Origin: an uncultured Phycisphaerales bacterium | GTDB taxonomy: Bacteria > Planctomycetota > Phycisphaerae > Sedimentisphaerales > Anaerobacaceae | Direction of reading: 5' to 3' | NCBI GenBank assembly: GCA_903857265.1 | Contig: CAIODZ010000022.1 | Location: forward strand, 140,337-204,336 | Length of the DNA stretch: 64,000 bases | Shown: positions 26,266 through 35,215 of the stretch, one piece after another | Numbering within the stretch: position 1 is the stretch's first letter | Layout of the letters: every line of letters begins with the position of its first letter | Position numbers and translations under genes: made by a program | The notes under the pieces: model-generated | Told to the model about the DNA's origin: nothing | Databases searched by the model: none | What the model saw: the letters and a program-made list of their open reading frames with translations, nothing else

Positions 26266-27030
26266 ATTCAGCCGGAACAGTTAAAACAGTTGCTGCAGCA
26301 GGTAAAAAACGGCGATGTCACAATCGACGAAGCGGTTGAGAAACTTCGCCATTTGCCTTACGAAGACCTCGGTTTTGCCCGCGTTGACCACCATCGTCAT
26401 ATCCGCCAGGGTTTTCCTGAGGTGATTTACTGTCCAGGCAAGACAATCGAACAGATAATCAAGATTTTCACTGCGCTTGCGGCAAAGGGCAATAACGTTT
26501 TAGCTACAAGGGCAGGAGAAGACGTCTTTGAAGCAATCGCAAAAACGGGGCAATTTCCCCTCGCACGATATGAAAAAGCAGCAAGAGCAATCGTTTTCGA
26601 ACAAAAAAAGCTTACACCATCGAAATCTGTTCTTCCGATAGTAACCGCGGGCACAGCAGATTTGCCCGTCGCCAGCGAGGCCAAAGTTACCGCGGAGATT
26701 ATGGGCCAGCGAACGGAACTGGTTTGCGACGTTGGCGTCGCAGGCCTGCACCGACTGCTTTCTCACGTGCCCAAACTGCAACAAGCCAACGTCATAATCG
26801 TAGTTGCGGGAATGGAAGGCGCACTTGCCAGCGTTGTGGGCGGACTCGTAAGCTGCCCGGTAATAGCCGTGCCGACGAGCGTTGGATACGGCGCAAGTTT
26901 CGAAGGGCTTTCCGCCCTTTTGACGATGCTTAACAGTTGCTCATCGGGCGTTACGGTCGTAAATATCGACAACGGTTTTTCCGCGGCTGTAACCGCAACA
27001 CTAATAAACAAAAAAATTGACGAAAAATAA
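26266..27030 (+). CDS. larB: Nickel-pincer cofactor biosynthesis carboxylase LarB
   Basis: LarB carboxylates and hydrolyses nicotinic acid adenine dinucleotide in synthesis of the Ni-pincer cofactor of lactate racemase-like enzymes. It has an AIR-carboxylase-like domain: RVDHHRHIRQGFPEVIYCPGKT, VVAGMEGALASVVGGLVSCP and VPTSVGYGASFEGLSALLTM. The frame matches LarB N-termini (QPEQLKQLLQQVKNGDVTID) from an ATT codon at 26266, 7 nt after GGAG; the first conventional candidate, TTG at 26290, would remove a conserved helix. LarC and LarE are not in the window, so the cofactor pathway is presumably completed elsewhere. Confidence 0.92.
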   Translation: MQPEQLKQLLQQVKNGDVTIDEAVEKLRHLPYEDLGFARVDHHRHIRQGFPEVIYCPGKTIEQIIKIFTALAAKGNNVLATRAGEDVFEAIAKTGQFPLARYEKAARAIVFEQKKLTPSKSVLPIVTAGTADLPVASEAKVTAEIMGQRTELVCDVGVAGLHRLLSHVPKLQQANVIIVVAGMEGALASVVGGLVSCPVIAVPTSVGYGASFEGLSALLTMLNSCSSGVTVVNIDNGFSAAVTATLINKKIDEK

Positions 27031-27043
27031 GATTGAGGTCATT

Positions 27044-27901
27044 ATGCGGACAGTAACGAAAATCCCCCGGCTAAAACGACGTGCGGCGGACGCACATAAG
27101 GGCGATTTCGGCAAGATTTGCATTATCGCGGGCAGCATCGGTATGAGCGGAGCGGCGGCTCTTGCCGGAAGGGCTGCGTTGCGAGCAGGCGCGGGACTGG
27201 TACGAGTGGCGACACCTAAAAGCATTCTGCCGATTGTCGCGTCAATAGAGCCATCCTTCACAACCATCCCTTTGCCCGAAGATAACGCGGGCAGAATCGC
27301 TGCAAGTGCCATTAACACAATTCTCAATTTAATCCCCGACAACGATTGTATTGCCTTCGGACCGGGACTTGGCATTACGCAGGGCGTATCCTCGGTGCTT
27401 GAACGGCTGTTAGAGCAAAAAGGATTGCATCTGATTATTGATGCCGACGGGCTGAATAACCTGAGCAAAATAAATGACTGGTCGAGTAAAAACAAAGCTA
27501 ACATTATTTTGACGCCCCATCCGGGTGAAATGAAACGGCTATGGGCGGGACTTTTCAGAATCCCCCTGCCCGCTGACAGAAAAATCCAGGCAATACAAAT
27601 GGCAAACAAAACCGGGACGACCGTCGTACTTAAAGGGAAAGGCACGGTAGTTACTGACGGCGAAAAACTATATGTGAATAAAACGGGCAACCCCGGCATG
27701 GCTACGGGCGGAACGGGCGATGTCCTGACAGGCATAATTACCGCACTGGTTGGTCAGGGGTTGAGCAACTTTGATGCAGCGGTGCTTGGCGTTTATGTCC
27801 ACGGGCTGGCCGGAGACATAGCAGCAAAGAAATTCGGACAAATAAGTTTAATCGCAACAGATGTTATTGAGTCGCTTGGCGAGGCGTTTAAGAAAATCTG
27901 A
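27044..27901 (+). CDS. nnrD: ADP/ATP-dependent NAD(P)H-hydrate dehydratase
   Basis: This ribokinase-fold enzyme of the YjeF C-terminal type dehydrates damaged S-NAD(P)H hydrates. The 285-residue form has KGDFGKICIIAGSIGMSGAAAL (phosphate binding), FGPGLGITQG, LTPHPGEMKRL, VVLKGKGTVV and GNPGMATGGTGDVLTGIIT with the catalytic Asp. The epimerase domain (NnrE) is not fused. The ATG at 27044, with GAGG upstream, is used in preference to TTG 27017. It follows larB by 13 nt, so both NAD-related activities are co-transcribed. Confidence 0.93.
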   Translation: MRTVTKIPRLKRRAADAHKGDFGKICIIAGSIGMSGAAALAGRAALRAGAGLVRVATPKSILPIVASIEPSFTTIPLPEDNAGRIAASAINTILNLIPDNDCIAFGPGLGITQGVSSVLERLLEQKGLHLIIDADGLNNLSKINDWSSKNKANIILTPHPGEMKRLWAGLFRIPLPADRKIQAIQMANKTGTTVVLKGKGTVVTDGEKLYVNKTGNPGMATGGTGDVLTGIITALVGQGLSNFDAAVLGVYVHGLAGDIAAKKFGQISLIATDVIESLGEAFKKI

Positions 27902-27927
27902 AATTACATAATACTGCGAGATTTAAA

Positions 27928-28284
27928 ATGGACAAGACAAGAGAATTTTTCGGGAAGTTCAAAACGGATATGGATAAAATGAAGGCCGAGATTCCTGACA
28001 CATTGCAGGGCTTCGGCGGACTATTTCAAAAAGTGATGAAAGACGGCGCATTGACCGTAAAGGAAAAGGAATTAATCGCTCTGGGCATAGGCGTAGCTTC
28101 ACACTGCCCGCCCTGCATCCGTTCACACGTGCAAAAATGCTTAGAGTACGGAGCTACCCGGCAGCAAATTCTCGAAGCCGCATCGGTAGCGGTTGTAATG
28201 GGGGGCGGACCTGCTTATGTTCACATACCGATGGTTCTTGATACGCTCGACGATTTGGCAAACAGCGGTCCCGATAAAAAATAA
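27928..28284 (+). CDS. Carboxymuconolactone decarboxylase-family (AhpD-like) protein
   Basis: The 118-residue protein has the AhpD core with the redox motif CPPCIRSHVQKCLEYG (CxxC followed by His) at about residues 56-71. Such proteins are small alkylhydroperoxidase-like enzymes or act as peroxidase partners. It follows the dehydratase by 26 nt and may be in one transcript. The upstream Lys/Glu-rich segment and the lack of a signal indicate a cytoplasmic location. Its substrate is not known. Confidence 0.85.
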   Translation: MDKTREFFGKFKTDMDKMKAEIPDTLQGFGGLFQKVMKDGALTVKEKELIALGIGVASHCPPCIRSHVQKCLEYGATRQQILEAASVAVVMGGGPAYVHIPMVLDTLDDLANSGPDKK

Positions 28285-28419
28285 GCTTTTGGGCATAAAA
28301 ACAGTTGTTGTCTGATTGGGAGATGAATAATCTTCTCGCCAACTTTCCGGCCAGTTTTTTCTGGCAATTTACATTAATCGCTGGTAGATTGTAATCACTT
28401 ATATGGTCACAGGATGTAA

Positions 28420-29175
28420 GTGGAAAGTATGGATACTAACCAGACAAATTCACATTCAAAGCCGGAAAATGAAATGACCGAAGGTGATACGGCCGTGCAG
28501 AAAGCCGAATCGTCTTCGCATTTCAAACGGAATCTCGTCCCCCTGAATGAATACGCCACACGAGAGGGAATCCCCAGCGACATAGTCGAACAGCAGGGTC
28601 AGCTCGGTGCCATCCAGATAAGAAAATTCAAGGGACAAAAATTCGTCGTGGATGTTTCCCCTGAGGAGTTGATCGAATTTGAAAACGAGAACGTTTCAGA
28701 AACCACCCGCAAACCTGTTGTGTCTCGCGCAACAACCTCCTCCAAAATTTTCTCCATAGTTCTGGCCGCTGTTACTATGGTCATCATAGTCGGCCTCTTC
28801 TGGCTTTATATGTCCACAAAGATAAAGCTGGACGACCTTAACGCCGAATACAAAATCATCCAGAACAAATACAACGAAATGACCAGCACACATCAGAGTT
28901 TGCAATCTATGCAGGAACAGATTGTAAGCGCAAAAGCGGAATTTGCCCGCATTCAGAATCGAATCGCCGCGTCGAAAACCGACATGGAAAAAATCCAAGG
29001 CGACCTGAGCAAAACGAAACAAAACCTCGATGCCATTCAGTCGGAACTGACGACCACCAAGGGACAATTGTCGCCGTCCAAAGTCGAAATAGAAGGCGTC
29101 CAGAATAACTTGAATGAAATCGAAAACCAGCTGGATACGCTGTATAGGCAAAACGCCGATGCAGGGGCAAAGTAG
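28420..29175 (+). CDS. Membrane protein with HTH-like N-terminus and coiled coil
   Basis: The 251-residue protein opens with an acidic Gln/Ser tract, followed by a motif LNEYATREGIPSDIVEQQGQ resembling a MerR-like recognition helix or a small KH-type fold. A single membrane helix (about residues 109-131) follows, then a long coiled coil with Gln/Glu heptads (LNAEYKIIQNKYNEMTSTHQ onward). The coiled coil would extend outside the cytoplasm. The start may be GTG 28420 (AGGA 5 nt upstream) or ATG 28429. I do not recognise a named family. Confidence 0.65.
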   Translation: MESMDTNQTNSHSKPENEMTEGDTAVQKAESSSHFKRNLVPLNEYATREGIPSDIVEQQGQLGAIQIRKFKGQKFVVDVSPEELIEFENENVSETTRKPVVSRATTSSKIFSIVLAAVTMVIIVGLFWLYMSTKIKLDDLNAEYKIIQNKYNEMTSTHQSLQSMQEQIVSAKAEFARIQNRIAASKTDMEKIQGDLSKTKQNLDAIQSELTTTKGQLSPSKVEIEGVQNNLNEIENQLDTLYRQNADAGAK

Positions 29176-29197
29176 TCGATTTATCGTTCACCGCCTG

Positions 29198-29788
29198 TTA
29201 TTGCGTGCTTTTGATTTTCAGGTAATTCAGCAGCTTCCAGCCGGCCGGTAAAACAGCCGCGGCAAGAACCACCTTGAGAACATCCCCAACGATAAAAGGA
29301 TAAAGGCCGACCGTTAACGCAATCCTGATATTGGTCATAATCGCAAGCCAGCACACGCCAAACACATATAACACGATTTCGCCCGCGAGCATCGCGGCTA
29401 TGGTTGTGCTGACACGCCTGTCCCAGCCCATTTCGGCTAATTTGCCGACCACATACGCCACGGCAATAAAGCCGACAAGATAACCGCCCGTCGGACCAAT
29501 CAAAGTCGCCGGCCCCATTCCGCCGGCAAAAACAGGCAGCCCCAAAATCCCTTCGACAAGATAAGCGAGAATCGCCAGAACACCCCGCTTAGAGCCAAGC
29601 AGCGCACCCAGCATCAAAACAGCAAAGGTCTGGCCGGTAATCGGAACCGGGCTAATCGGGAGATACACTTTCACCTGCGCGCTGAGGCCAAGTATTAATG
29701 CGCCGCAAATGATAACCATCGCGTCATACAAAACCGCCGAAATTTTTTCATCGGGCCGAAAAACATCAACAACCGTATTTTTAATCAT
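29198..29788 (-). CDS. bioY: Biotin transporter BioY (ECF S component)
   Basis: BioY is the substrate-binding membrane subunit of the biotin energy-coupling-factor transporter. The 196-residue protein has about six hydrophobic segments. The family signature GALLGSKRGVLAILAYLVEG and LPVFAGGMGPATLIGPTGGY follows the second and third segments. No ECF ATPase or EcfT gene is nearby, so it must use a shared module or act alone. It converges on the coiled-coil gene, with 22 nt between the stops. Confidence 0.92.
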   Translation of the reverse strand: MIKNTVVDVFRPDEKISAVLYDAMVIICGALILGLSAQVKVYLPISPVPITGQTFAVLMLGALLGSKRGVLAILAYLVEGILGLPVFAGGMGPATLIGPTGGYLVGFIAVAYVVGKLAEMGWDRRVSTTIAAMLAGEIVLYVFGVCWLAIMTNIRIALTVGLYPFIVGDVLKVVLAAAVLPAGWKLLNYLKIKSTQ

Positions 29789-29956
29789 AATTCAATGCGC
29801 CTTCAAAACGTAATTTACTATGTGTTAGCGTTAACGCCGCCGGGATTATAACTGATGAAACCGGTCGCGTCAAACACCGCAGTTTGGACTTGATTCAGGA
29901 CTATGAAAACATATAATGTTACGGCAGTTCCGTTCAAACACAGGTGAGGTTCAACA

Positions 29957-30352
29957 ATGAGAAGAACAGCTATCATTCTATACCTGCTGATAATCACCGG
30001 CTGCAAAGCACCGGACAATCCCCGGCCTGTTTCCCGATTTGATATCGCCATTGAAGACCTGAGCATAACGAGCCAGAAACTGGAAGACCTGCGAATGGAA
30101 AAGGACATTTTCGTCAGGTTGCTGGATGACTTTGAAAAGCAAAAGGCAGAACACATCGGCATATTAGACGCCAACGAAATCGATAAGCAGACCAAGGCCT
30201 TCGCCGAATGGCACAGAGATATTGCACAGCGGGAAAAAGACCTGACTATCGAATATACAATGGATGTCCTCGCCGCTCACAGAGAGATTGCAAAACGCAG
30301 AACCGCCAAATCAAACGAAATTACATTTGCCGGCCCGGCTGGAAAACCATGA
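29957..30352 (+). CDS. Small coiled-coil lipoprotein
   Basis: The 131-residue protein starts RRTAIILYLLIITGC, a lipobox with the modified Cys at residue 16. The mature part is a charged helix (about residues 28-112) likely to form a coiled coil (LSITSQKLEDLRMEKDIFVR, KTFAEW-like Trp, LTIEYTMDVLAAHREIAKRR). A GAGG element lies about 10 nt before the ATG. It points at the tRNA-Val gene on the opposite strand. No family is recognised; it may be an envelope structural protein. Confidence 0.7.
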   Translation: MRRTAIILYLLIITGCKAPDNPRPVSRFDIAIEDLSITSQKLEDLRMEKDIFVRLLDDFEKQKAEHIGILDANEIDKQTKAFAEWHRDIAQREKDLTIEYTMDVLAAHREIAKRRTAKSNEITFAGPAGKP

Positions 30353-30384
30353 GCATATCGCCGAGAAGCGTGCAGGATGAATAC

Positions 30385-30458
30385 TGGGCGGTACAGGACT
30401 TGAACCTGTGACATCGTGCGTGTAAGGCACGCGCTCTGGCCAACTGAGCTAACCGCCC
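30385..30458 (-). tRNA. tRNA-Val (anticodon TAC)
   Basis: A 74-nt cloverleaf is formed on the minus strand: acceptor GGGCGGT/ACCGCCC, D arm with AGCTCAGTTGGCCAGAGC, anticodon arm CGTGC-CTTACAC-GCACG and T arm CAGGTTCAAGTCCTG. The discriminator is A and CCA is not encoded. Confidence 0.97.
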
Positions 30459-30560
30459 GATTCAATTAGAGTTAGGATACTCTTCCCGGGCGCTTGCGTC
30501 AATATCATTGATGGTTTATACTCGTATTCGATATTGAAAACAATTATTCGGAGGCACATT

Positions 30561-31073
30561 ATGACGGTGTTTGAGGTAATTAAAAAGAGATACTCGTGCA
30601 GGGCTTATATTGATAAGCCGGTGGAGCAGGACAAGCTCGACCAGATTTTTGAGGCGGCTAGAGAGGCGCCATCAGCCAAAAACCTGCAGGACTGGCGATT
30701 TGTTGTAGTAACCGACAAAAAAATAAAGCAGCAGGTTGCCGGCTGCACAAATCATCAGGATACGTTTGGACAGGCCGGCGCGATTATCACCGCCTGCAGC
30801 GTCTGCAAAGATACGATGAAATGCGGCCAGCAAATTGCTCCGATTGACGTATCAATCTCGCTGGAGCATATCGCCCTGATGGCGACGGAACTGGATCTGG
30901 CGACCTGCTGGATCGGCTCATTTGATGCCGAAAAGGTCAAACAGGTTCTGGCAATTCCAAAAGATATTGCTATAATTGAACTGATGGCACTTGGCTATCC
31001 CGAGAAGGGTTCCAGGCAAACTACACGGGAGCCAGTCAAGAATACAGTTTGCTATGATAAGTGGCAGTTTTAG
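30561..31073 (+). CDS. Nitroreductase-family flavoprotein
   Basis: The 170-residue protein has the nitroreductase-family FMN-binding start VIKKRYSCRAYIDKPVEQDKL, AAREAPSAKNLQDWRFVVVT, and ALMATELDLATCWIGSFD. The ATG at 30561 has GGAGG 7 nt upstream; the open frame reaching 30534 lacks a site. Length is typical for the short subgroup. Flavin-dependent reduction of an unknown nitro or quinone substrate is likely. Cysteines at about 65-100 (AGCTNHQ, ACSVCKDTMKCGQ) could hold an additional metal or disulfide. Confidence 0.85.
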   Translation: MTVFEVIKKRYSCRAYIDKPVEQDKLDQIFEAAREAPSAKNLQDWRFVVVTDKKIKQQVAGCTNHQDTFGQAGAIITACSVCKDTMKCGQQIAPIDVSISLEHIALMATELDLATCWIGSFDAEKVKQVLAIPKDIAIIELMALGYPEKGSRQTTREPVKNTVCYDKWQF

Positions 31074-31086
31074 TAAATAGAATAAT

Positions 31087-31157
31087 GGGGACGTGGTGTA
31101 ACGGGAGCACACCGCGGTCGCATCGCGGGAATGAGGGTTCGATTCCCTTCGTCTCCA
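31087..31157 (+). tRNA. tRNA-Ala (anticodon CGC)
   Basis: The 71-nt cloverleaf has acceptor GGGGACG/CGTCTCC with the G3:U70 pair that identifies alanine tRNA, D arm, anticodon arm CCGCG-GTCGCAT-CGCGG and T arm GAGGG/CCCTT. The variable region has four bases. CCA is not encoded. Confidence 0.95.
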
Positions 31158-31230
31158 TTTTTTGTTTTCTTCGGCAGGCCTTCGATATCACATAGTTCCA
31201 CGTTAAAAAAACAGGCGACGGTATGGCAAC

Positions 31231-31260
31231 TTGCGGCGAATGCTGGGGTCGTGCTATACT
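31231..31260 (+). promoter_or_regulatory. Promoter giving a leaderless GH20 operon transcript
   Basis: TTGCGG (31231-31236), 18 bp, TATACT (31255-31260), six bases, then ATG at 31267. No ribosome binding site is seen, so transcription should start at the first base of the ATG. Confidence 0.65.
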
Positions 31261-31266
31261 GACGGT

Positions 31267-33126
31267 ATGGCTATCAAGGATGAAGGTCATTTTGCCAAAT
31301 TAGTGGTTCCGGTAAAGAAGATTGGTCTTCGGAAAGGATTTTTCCGCTGGCCCGGTCGGCCGGTCTTTGTCTGTTCAAATATGGCTAACGCAATCGGCCT
31401 CAAACAGCTTGGCTGTGATTTGTCGAAGCATCATCTCAACGCGAATATAACCAGCGATTCCTCCAGGCAGGCAGCGTTAAGAATATATCGCGATAAAAGC
31501 ATTACCAATAGCGAGGCGTACCGTCTAACGATTACTCAGACAGGCATCGAAATCCATGCGAAAACGGACGCAGGCGCATATTATGCCCTGCAAACATTGC
31601 GCGAGATGACGGCGATATACGGGAATGTCCTGCCCCTGTGCAAAATAGAAGATGAGCCGGATTTTCGCAGACGCGGCGTATATCTCGACTGTTCAAGAGG
31701 GAAAGTACCCAAACTTGATACGCTGAAAGAACTGGCCACGTGGCTTTCGCACTGGAAAATAAACGAAATACAGCTTTACGTTGAAAACGTATTCACTTTT
31801 AAGAAGCATCCTGAAATCGGAAAGGGTTACAGCCCTTTCACACCGGAGGAAATCCTTTCTCTTCAGGCACATTGCAAAAAGCACCATATTCGACTTGTTG
31901 GTTCGCTTTCAAGTTTCGGACATTTCGAGAAAATTCTATCCCTGCCGAAATACAGACACTTAGGCGAAAAGCCGGGGTTTCGCGGATTTCCGGGAGGCAC
32001 AACCCTTTGCCCTATCGACCCGGACGCAATCAAACTTGTCGCGGAACTTTACAGCGAGTTTGTGCCGCTTTTTGAGGCGGATGACTTCAACGTTTGCTGC
32101 GACGAGACATGGGAGCTTGGAAAAGGTCGCAGCGAGAAAAAAACACTTCGCATAGGAACAGGGCAAGTTTACCTCAATTTCCTCCTGAAGATTCATCATC
32201 TTTGTGAAAAACACGGCAAGCGAATGAACGCTTGGGCGGACATTATATTGAACCATCCGGAATTGTTAGGTAAATTGCCGCGGGACATAGTCCTGCTCAA
32301 CTGGGAGTATGAACAGAACGGGGCAAACATCGCCAGAACCAGAGAAATCGCAAACTCGGGGCTATCGTTTATGGTTTGTCCGGGGACGAGCGGCTGGTTG
32401 ACGCACGGAACACGCCTGCCCAACTCGATGGGTAACGTAACCAATTTTGCCGATGCGGGCCGTAAATATCACGCGGAAGGACTGCTGAATACGGACTGGG
32501 GCGACCAGGGGCATCGCAATTTCCTAGGAGTTAGTTTGCACAGTTTTGCACACGGGGCCGCCAACGCGTGGAATGGTAAAGCCGTCGATAACGCCAAGTT
32601 CACCGAAAATTTCTGCTGTCACGCCTTCGGCCAGAAAGATAAGTGTATGTCCAAGGCGATAAGATTGCTTGGCAGCACCTATATAACCTGTGGCAAAACT
32701 TCGCCGAATAAATCGTTGCTGTTTCAGTCCTTCTTTGAGCCGATACTGCAGGACAAAACAATAGAATGCAGCGCAATTGATTTGATGAGCGAAGAAGGTC
32801 TGCGCCAAATAGCGATTGAGTTATCCGGCGATAATCTCTGGCCGGTAGATATAAAATCAACGGGGAATTTTGAACAACTGGCATTGCGGGAATTGAAGCT
32901 GGCCTCGCGTATGGATTGCTTAGCAAGCAAAAGGGCATTGGCAGCAAAGGCGCTTCGCTCGGGGCAAAACGTTAAAAATTACGAACTGCGACAGTTACGC
33001 AAACAAATGCACGATATCGGGACAACTTTCAAGGAACTATGGCTGACACGCAACAAAGTTTCGCGACTGAATGATAATATGCGATTATTTAATCTCGCCG
33101 AAGATGAGTTGAAAAAAATATTGTGA
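31267..33126 (+). CDS. Cytoplasmic GH20 beta-N-acetylhexosaminidase
   Basis: The 619-residue protein has an N-terminal GH20b-like domain and a (beta/alpha)8 GH20 domain. The GH20 motifs seen are RRGVYLDCSRGKVPKLDTL and DFNVCCDETWELGKG with the catalytic Asp-Glu pair. There is no signal peptide, which is unusual for GH20. It is the first gene of an operon with anmK, murQ and a symporter, so a role in freeing GlcNAc from cytosolic GlcNAc-anhydro-MurNAc is likely, in place of NagZ (GH3). Start is ATG 31267, downstream of its promoter; the longer frame is rejected. Confidence 0.85.
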   Translation: MAIKDEGHFAKLVVPVKKIGLRKGFFRWPGRPVFVCSNMANAIGLKQLGCDLSKHHLNANITSDSSRQAALRIYRDKSITNSEAYRLTITQTGIEIHAKTDAGAYYALQTLREMTAIYGNVLPLCKIEDEPDFRRRGVYLDCSRGKVPKLDTLKELATWLSHWKINEIQLYVENVFTFKKHPEIGKGYSPFTPEEILSLQAHCKKHHIRLVGSLSSFGHFEKILSLPKYRHLGEKPGFRGFPGGTTLCPIDPDAIKLVAELYSEFVPLFEADDFNVCCDETWELGKGRSEKKTLRIGTGQVYLNFLLKIHHLCEKHGKRMNAWADIILNHPELLGKLPRDIVLLNWEYEQNGANIARTREIANSGLSFMVCPGTSGWLTHGTRLPNSMGNVTNFADAGRKYHAEGLLNTDWGDQGHRNFLGVSLHSFAHGAANAWNGKAVDNAKFTENFCCHAFGQKDKCMSKAIRLLGSTYITCGKTSPNKSLLFQSFFEPILQDKTIECSAIDLMSEEGLRQIAIELSGDNLWPVDIKSTGNFEQLALRELKLASRMDCLASKRALAAKALRSGQNVKNYELRQLRKQMHDIGTTFKELWLTRNKVSRLNDNMRLFNLAEDELKKIL

Positions 33127-34310
33127 TGAAAACAAAGAGCCGAATAGTTGAGCTTTCACAAAAATCGAGAATGCGCGTCGCAGGTTTAATGTCGGGCACG
33201 TCTGTTGATGGCGTTGACGTGGCGATTATTGATATCGATAATAAAAAAGTGAGTGTGCGGGCGTTTGATACGTTCCCTTATTCTGCGGCGTTACGTCGAG
33301 ATATTCTTCAACTCTGCGGAGCGGAATCGTGCAACGTGGCCGATGTTTGCCATTTGAATTTTGTGCTTGGCGAGGTCTTCGCCGAATCGGTTTTCAAGTT
33401 ATGTAAAAAGAGTGGTATCAACCTCGATACGATTGATTTGATTGGTTCTCACGGCCAGACCATTTACCATAACCCCAAAGGCAGGCGTTTCGGCAAGAAG
33501 ACCGTCCGGTCAACCCTGCAAATAGGCGAGCCATCGATAATCGCCCAGCGAACAGGCATAACAACGGTGGCGGATTTTCGGCCCAGGGACATGGCTGCTG
33601 GCGGACAGGGTGCGCCGTTAGTGCCGTTTGCGGATTATTTCCTGTTTCGCGATAAACGTCGCAATCGAGCCGTCCAGAATATCGGCGGCATCGCAAACGT
33701 TACCTCCCTGCCGGCGAGTTGCCTACCAGATGACATAATCGCCTTCGATACAGGCCCCGGCAATATGATAATAGACGGAATCGTTTCAATCATAAGCAAA
33801 GGCAAACAAAAGTTTGACCGCGGAGGCAGAATCGCGGCACAAGGCACAATCGACAAAGCAACCCTCGATGATATGCTGAAGCATCCGTTTTTGGGCCTGC
33901 GCCCGCCAAAATCAACAGGCAGAGAGGAATTCGGCAGCAGGTATTGCAACGCGTTATATCGAAAGATGAAGAAAAAATCGACACCAGCCGAAGACATTAT
34001 AGCGACTATTACCGCGTTTACCGCCGAGAGCATCATCCGGGCATATCGAAAGTTCTTGTCTCAAATGCCTGATGAAGTAATATTGTGCGGAGGCGGCACA
34101 CATAATTCGACTTTGGTCAAAATGCTGCGGCAGGGTCTTGGTAAAAGCAGGATTTTGGCAAGTGACGATTTTGGAATCAGCTGCGACGCCAAAGAGGCGA
34201 TTTCATTCGCGATTCTCGCATACGCGACCATTAAAGGCGAGCCAAACAACGTTCCCGGCGCAACGGGAGCAGCACAACCATTGGTTTTAGGAAAGATTAT
34301 ACCCGCATAA
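33126..34310 (+). CDS. anmK: Anhydro-N-acetylmuramic acid kinase
   Basis: AnmK phosphorylates and opens 1,6-anhydro-MurNAc to MurNAc-6-phosphate. The 394-residue protein begins with the ATP-binding motif RVAGLMSGTSVDGVDVAI, has IGSHGQTIYH, DFRPRDMAAGGQGAPLVPF and FDTGPGNMIIDG, and a C-terminal phosphate loop ILCGGGTHN. Length is normal. The ATG overlaps the GH20 stop (TGATG), and its stop overlaps murQ, so the three are translationally coupled. The product feeds MurQ directly. Confidence 0.95.
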   Translation: MKTKSRIVELSQKSRMRVAGLMSGTSVDGVDVAIIDIDNKKVSVRAFDTFPYSAALRRDILQLCGAESCNVADVCHLNFVLGEVFAESVFKLCKKSGINLDTIDLIGSHGQTIYHNPKGRRFGKKTVRSTLQIGEPSIIAQRTGITTVADFRPRDMAAGGQGAPLVPFADYFLFRDKRRNRAVQNIGGIANVTSLPASCLPDDIIAFDTGPGNMIIDGIVSIISKGKQKFDRGGRIAAQGTIDKATLDDMLKHPFLGLRPPKSTGREEFGSRYCNALYRKMKKKSTPAEDIIATITAFTAESIIRAYRKFLSQMPDEVILCGGGTHNSTLVKMLRQGLGKSRILASDDFGISCDAKEAISFAILAYATIKGEPNNVPGATGAAQPLVLGKIIPA

Positions 34311-35215
34311 TGAAAAAGCACAGACCACTTCCGACGACTGAGCACAGCAACCCGAGAAGTAAAAATATCGACCGGCTATCGACAATCGGAATAGTCGAGC
34401 TAATCAACAGCGAAGATATGCTGGTTGCGCAGGCCGTCGGCAAAGAACGTAAAAAAATAGCCGAGGCGGTTGATATGATAGTCGAGCATTTTCGGAAAGG
34501 AGGCCGATTATTTTACGTCGGCGCGGGGACAAGCGGTCGGCTGGGCGTTCTCGACGCTTCGGAATGCCCCCCTACTTTCGGCGTCAGACCGACGTTAGTG
34601 CAGGGAATTATCGCGGGAGGCAAACGCGCACTTGTTCGGTCAATCGAGGGGGCGGAGGACAACGCGAATGAAGGAGCCAAGGCAATAATTAAACGCGGGG
34701 TTTGCAACAGGGACACAGTTGTTGGAATTGCCGCCTGCGGGCTGACCCCCTACGTGCGAGGCGCACTGAAACAGGCGATGCAAATCGGGGCGGGCACAAT
34801 CTTTATTACCTGCTCGGCTGAAGGCATCAGGGATATTCACGCAAAAATCATTATCAATCCGGTTGTCGGCCCGGAGATTATTACCGGCTCAACCAGAATG
34901 AAGGCAGGCACCGCCACCAAGCTCGTACTTAATATCCTCACAACAGCCGCAATGATAAAAATGGGCAAGGTGTACGGGAATTTAATGGTTGACCTCAACG
35001 CGACAAATCAGAAACTGCGCGACAGGTCTCAAAGAATCGTTGTTCAACTGACGGGACTTTCCCGCGCGAAGGCCGTCAAGTTGCTCGAACGTGCCGGGGG
35101 AAAAGTCAAAGCCGCAATCGTAATGCACTTCCGCAAAGTTAATCTGCAACAGGCCCTTGCCATCCTCGATGAATGCGGACAGTTGTTGAGAAGAGCCATT
35201 AAGGAAGGCGCATGA
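34310..35215 (+). CDS. murQ: N-acetylmuramic acid 6-phosphate etherase
   Basis: MurQ cleaves the lactyl ether of MurNAc-6-P to GlcNAc-6-P. The 301-residue SIS-fold protein has FYVGAGTSGRLGVLDASECP near residue 65 (catalytic Glu nearby), GAEDNANEG, GIAACGLTPYV and GPEIITGSTRMKAGTATK. It overlaps both neighbours by ATGA-type junctions, the downstream one being the symporter. It completes the two-step conversion of anhydro-MurNAc encoded by this operon. Confidence 0.95.
   Translation: MKKHRPLPTTEHSNPRSKNIDRLSTIGIVELINSEDMLVAQAVGKERKKIAEAVDMIVEHFRKGGRLFYVGAGTSGRLGVLDASECPPTFGVRPTLVQGIIAGGKRALVRSIEGAEDNANEGAKAIIKRGVCNRDTVVGIAACGLTPYVRGALKQAMQIGAGTIFITCSAEGIRDIHAKIIINPVVGPEIITGSTRMKAGTATKLVLNILTTAAMIKMGKVYGNLMVDLNATNQKLRDRSQRIVVQLTGLSRAKAVKLLERAGGKVKAAIVMHFRKVNLQQALAILDECGQLLRRAIKEGA

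Noticed and set aside
26290..27030. LarB starting with TTG at 26290
   Set aside because: It removes conserved N-terminal residues and lies 31 nt from the SD; ATT at 26266 fits both.
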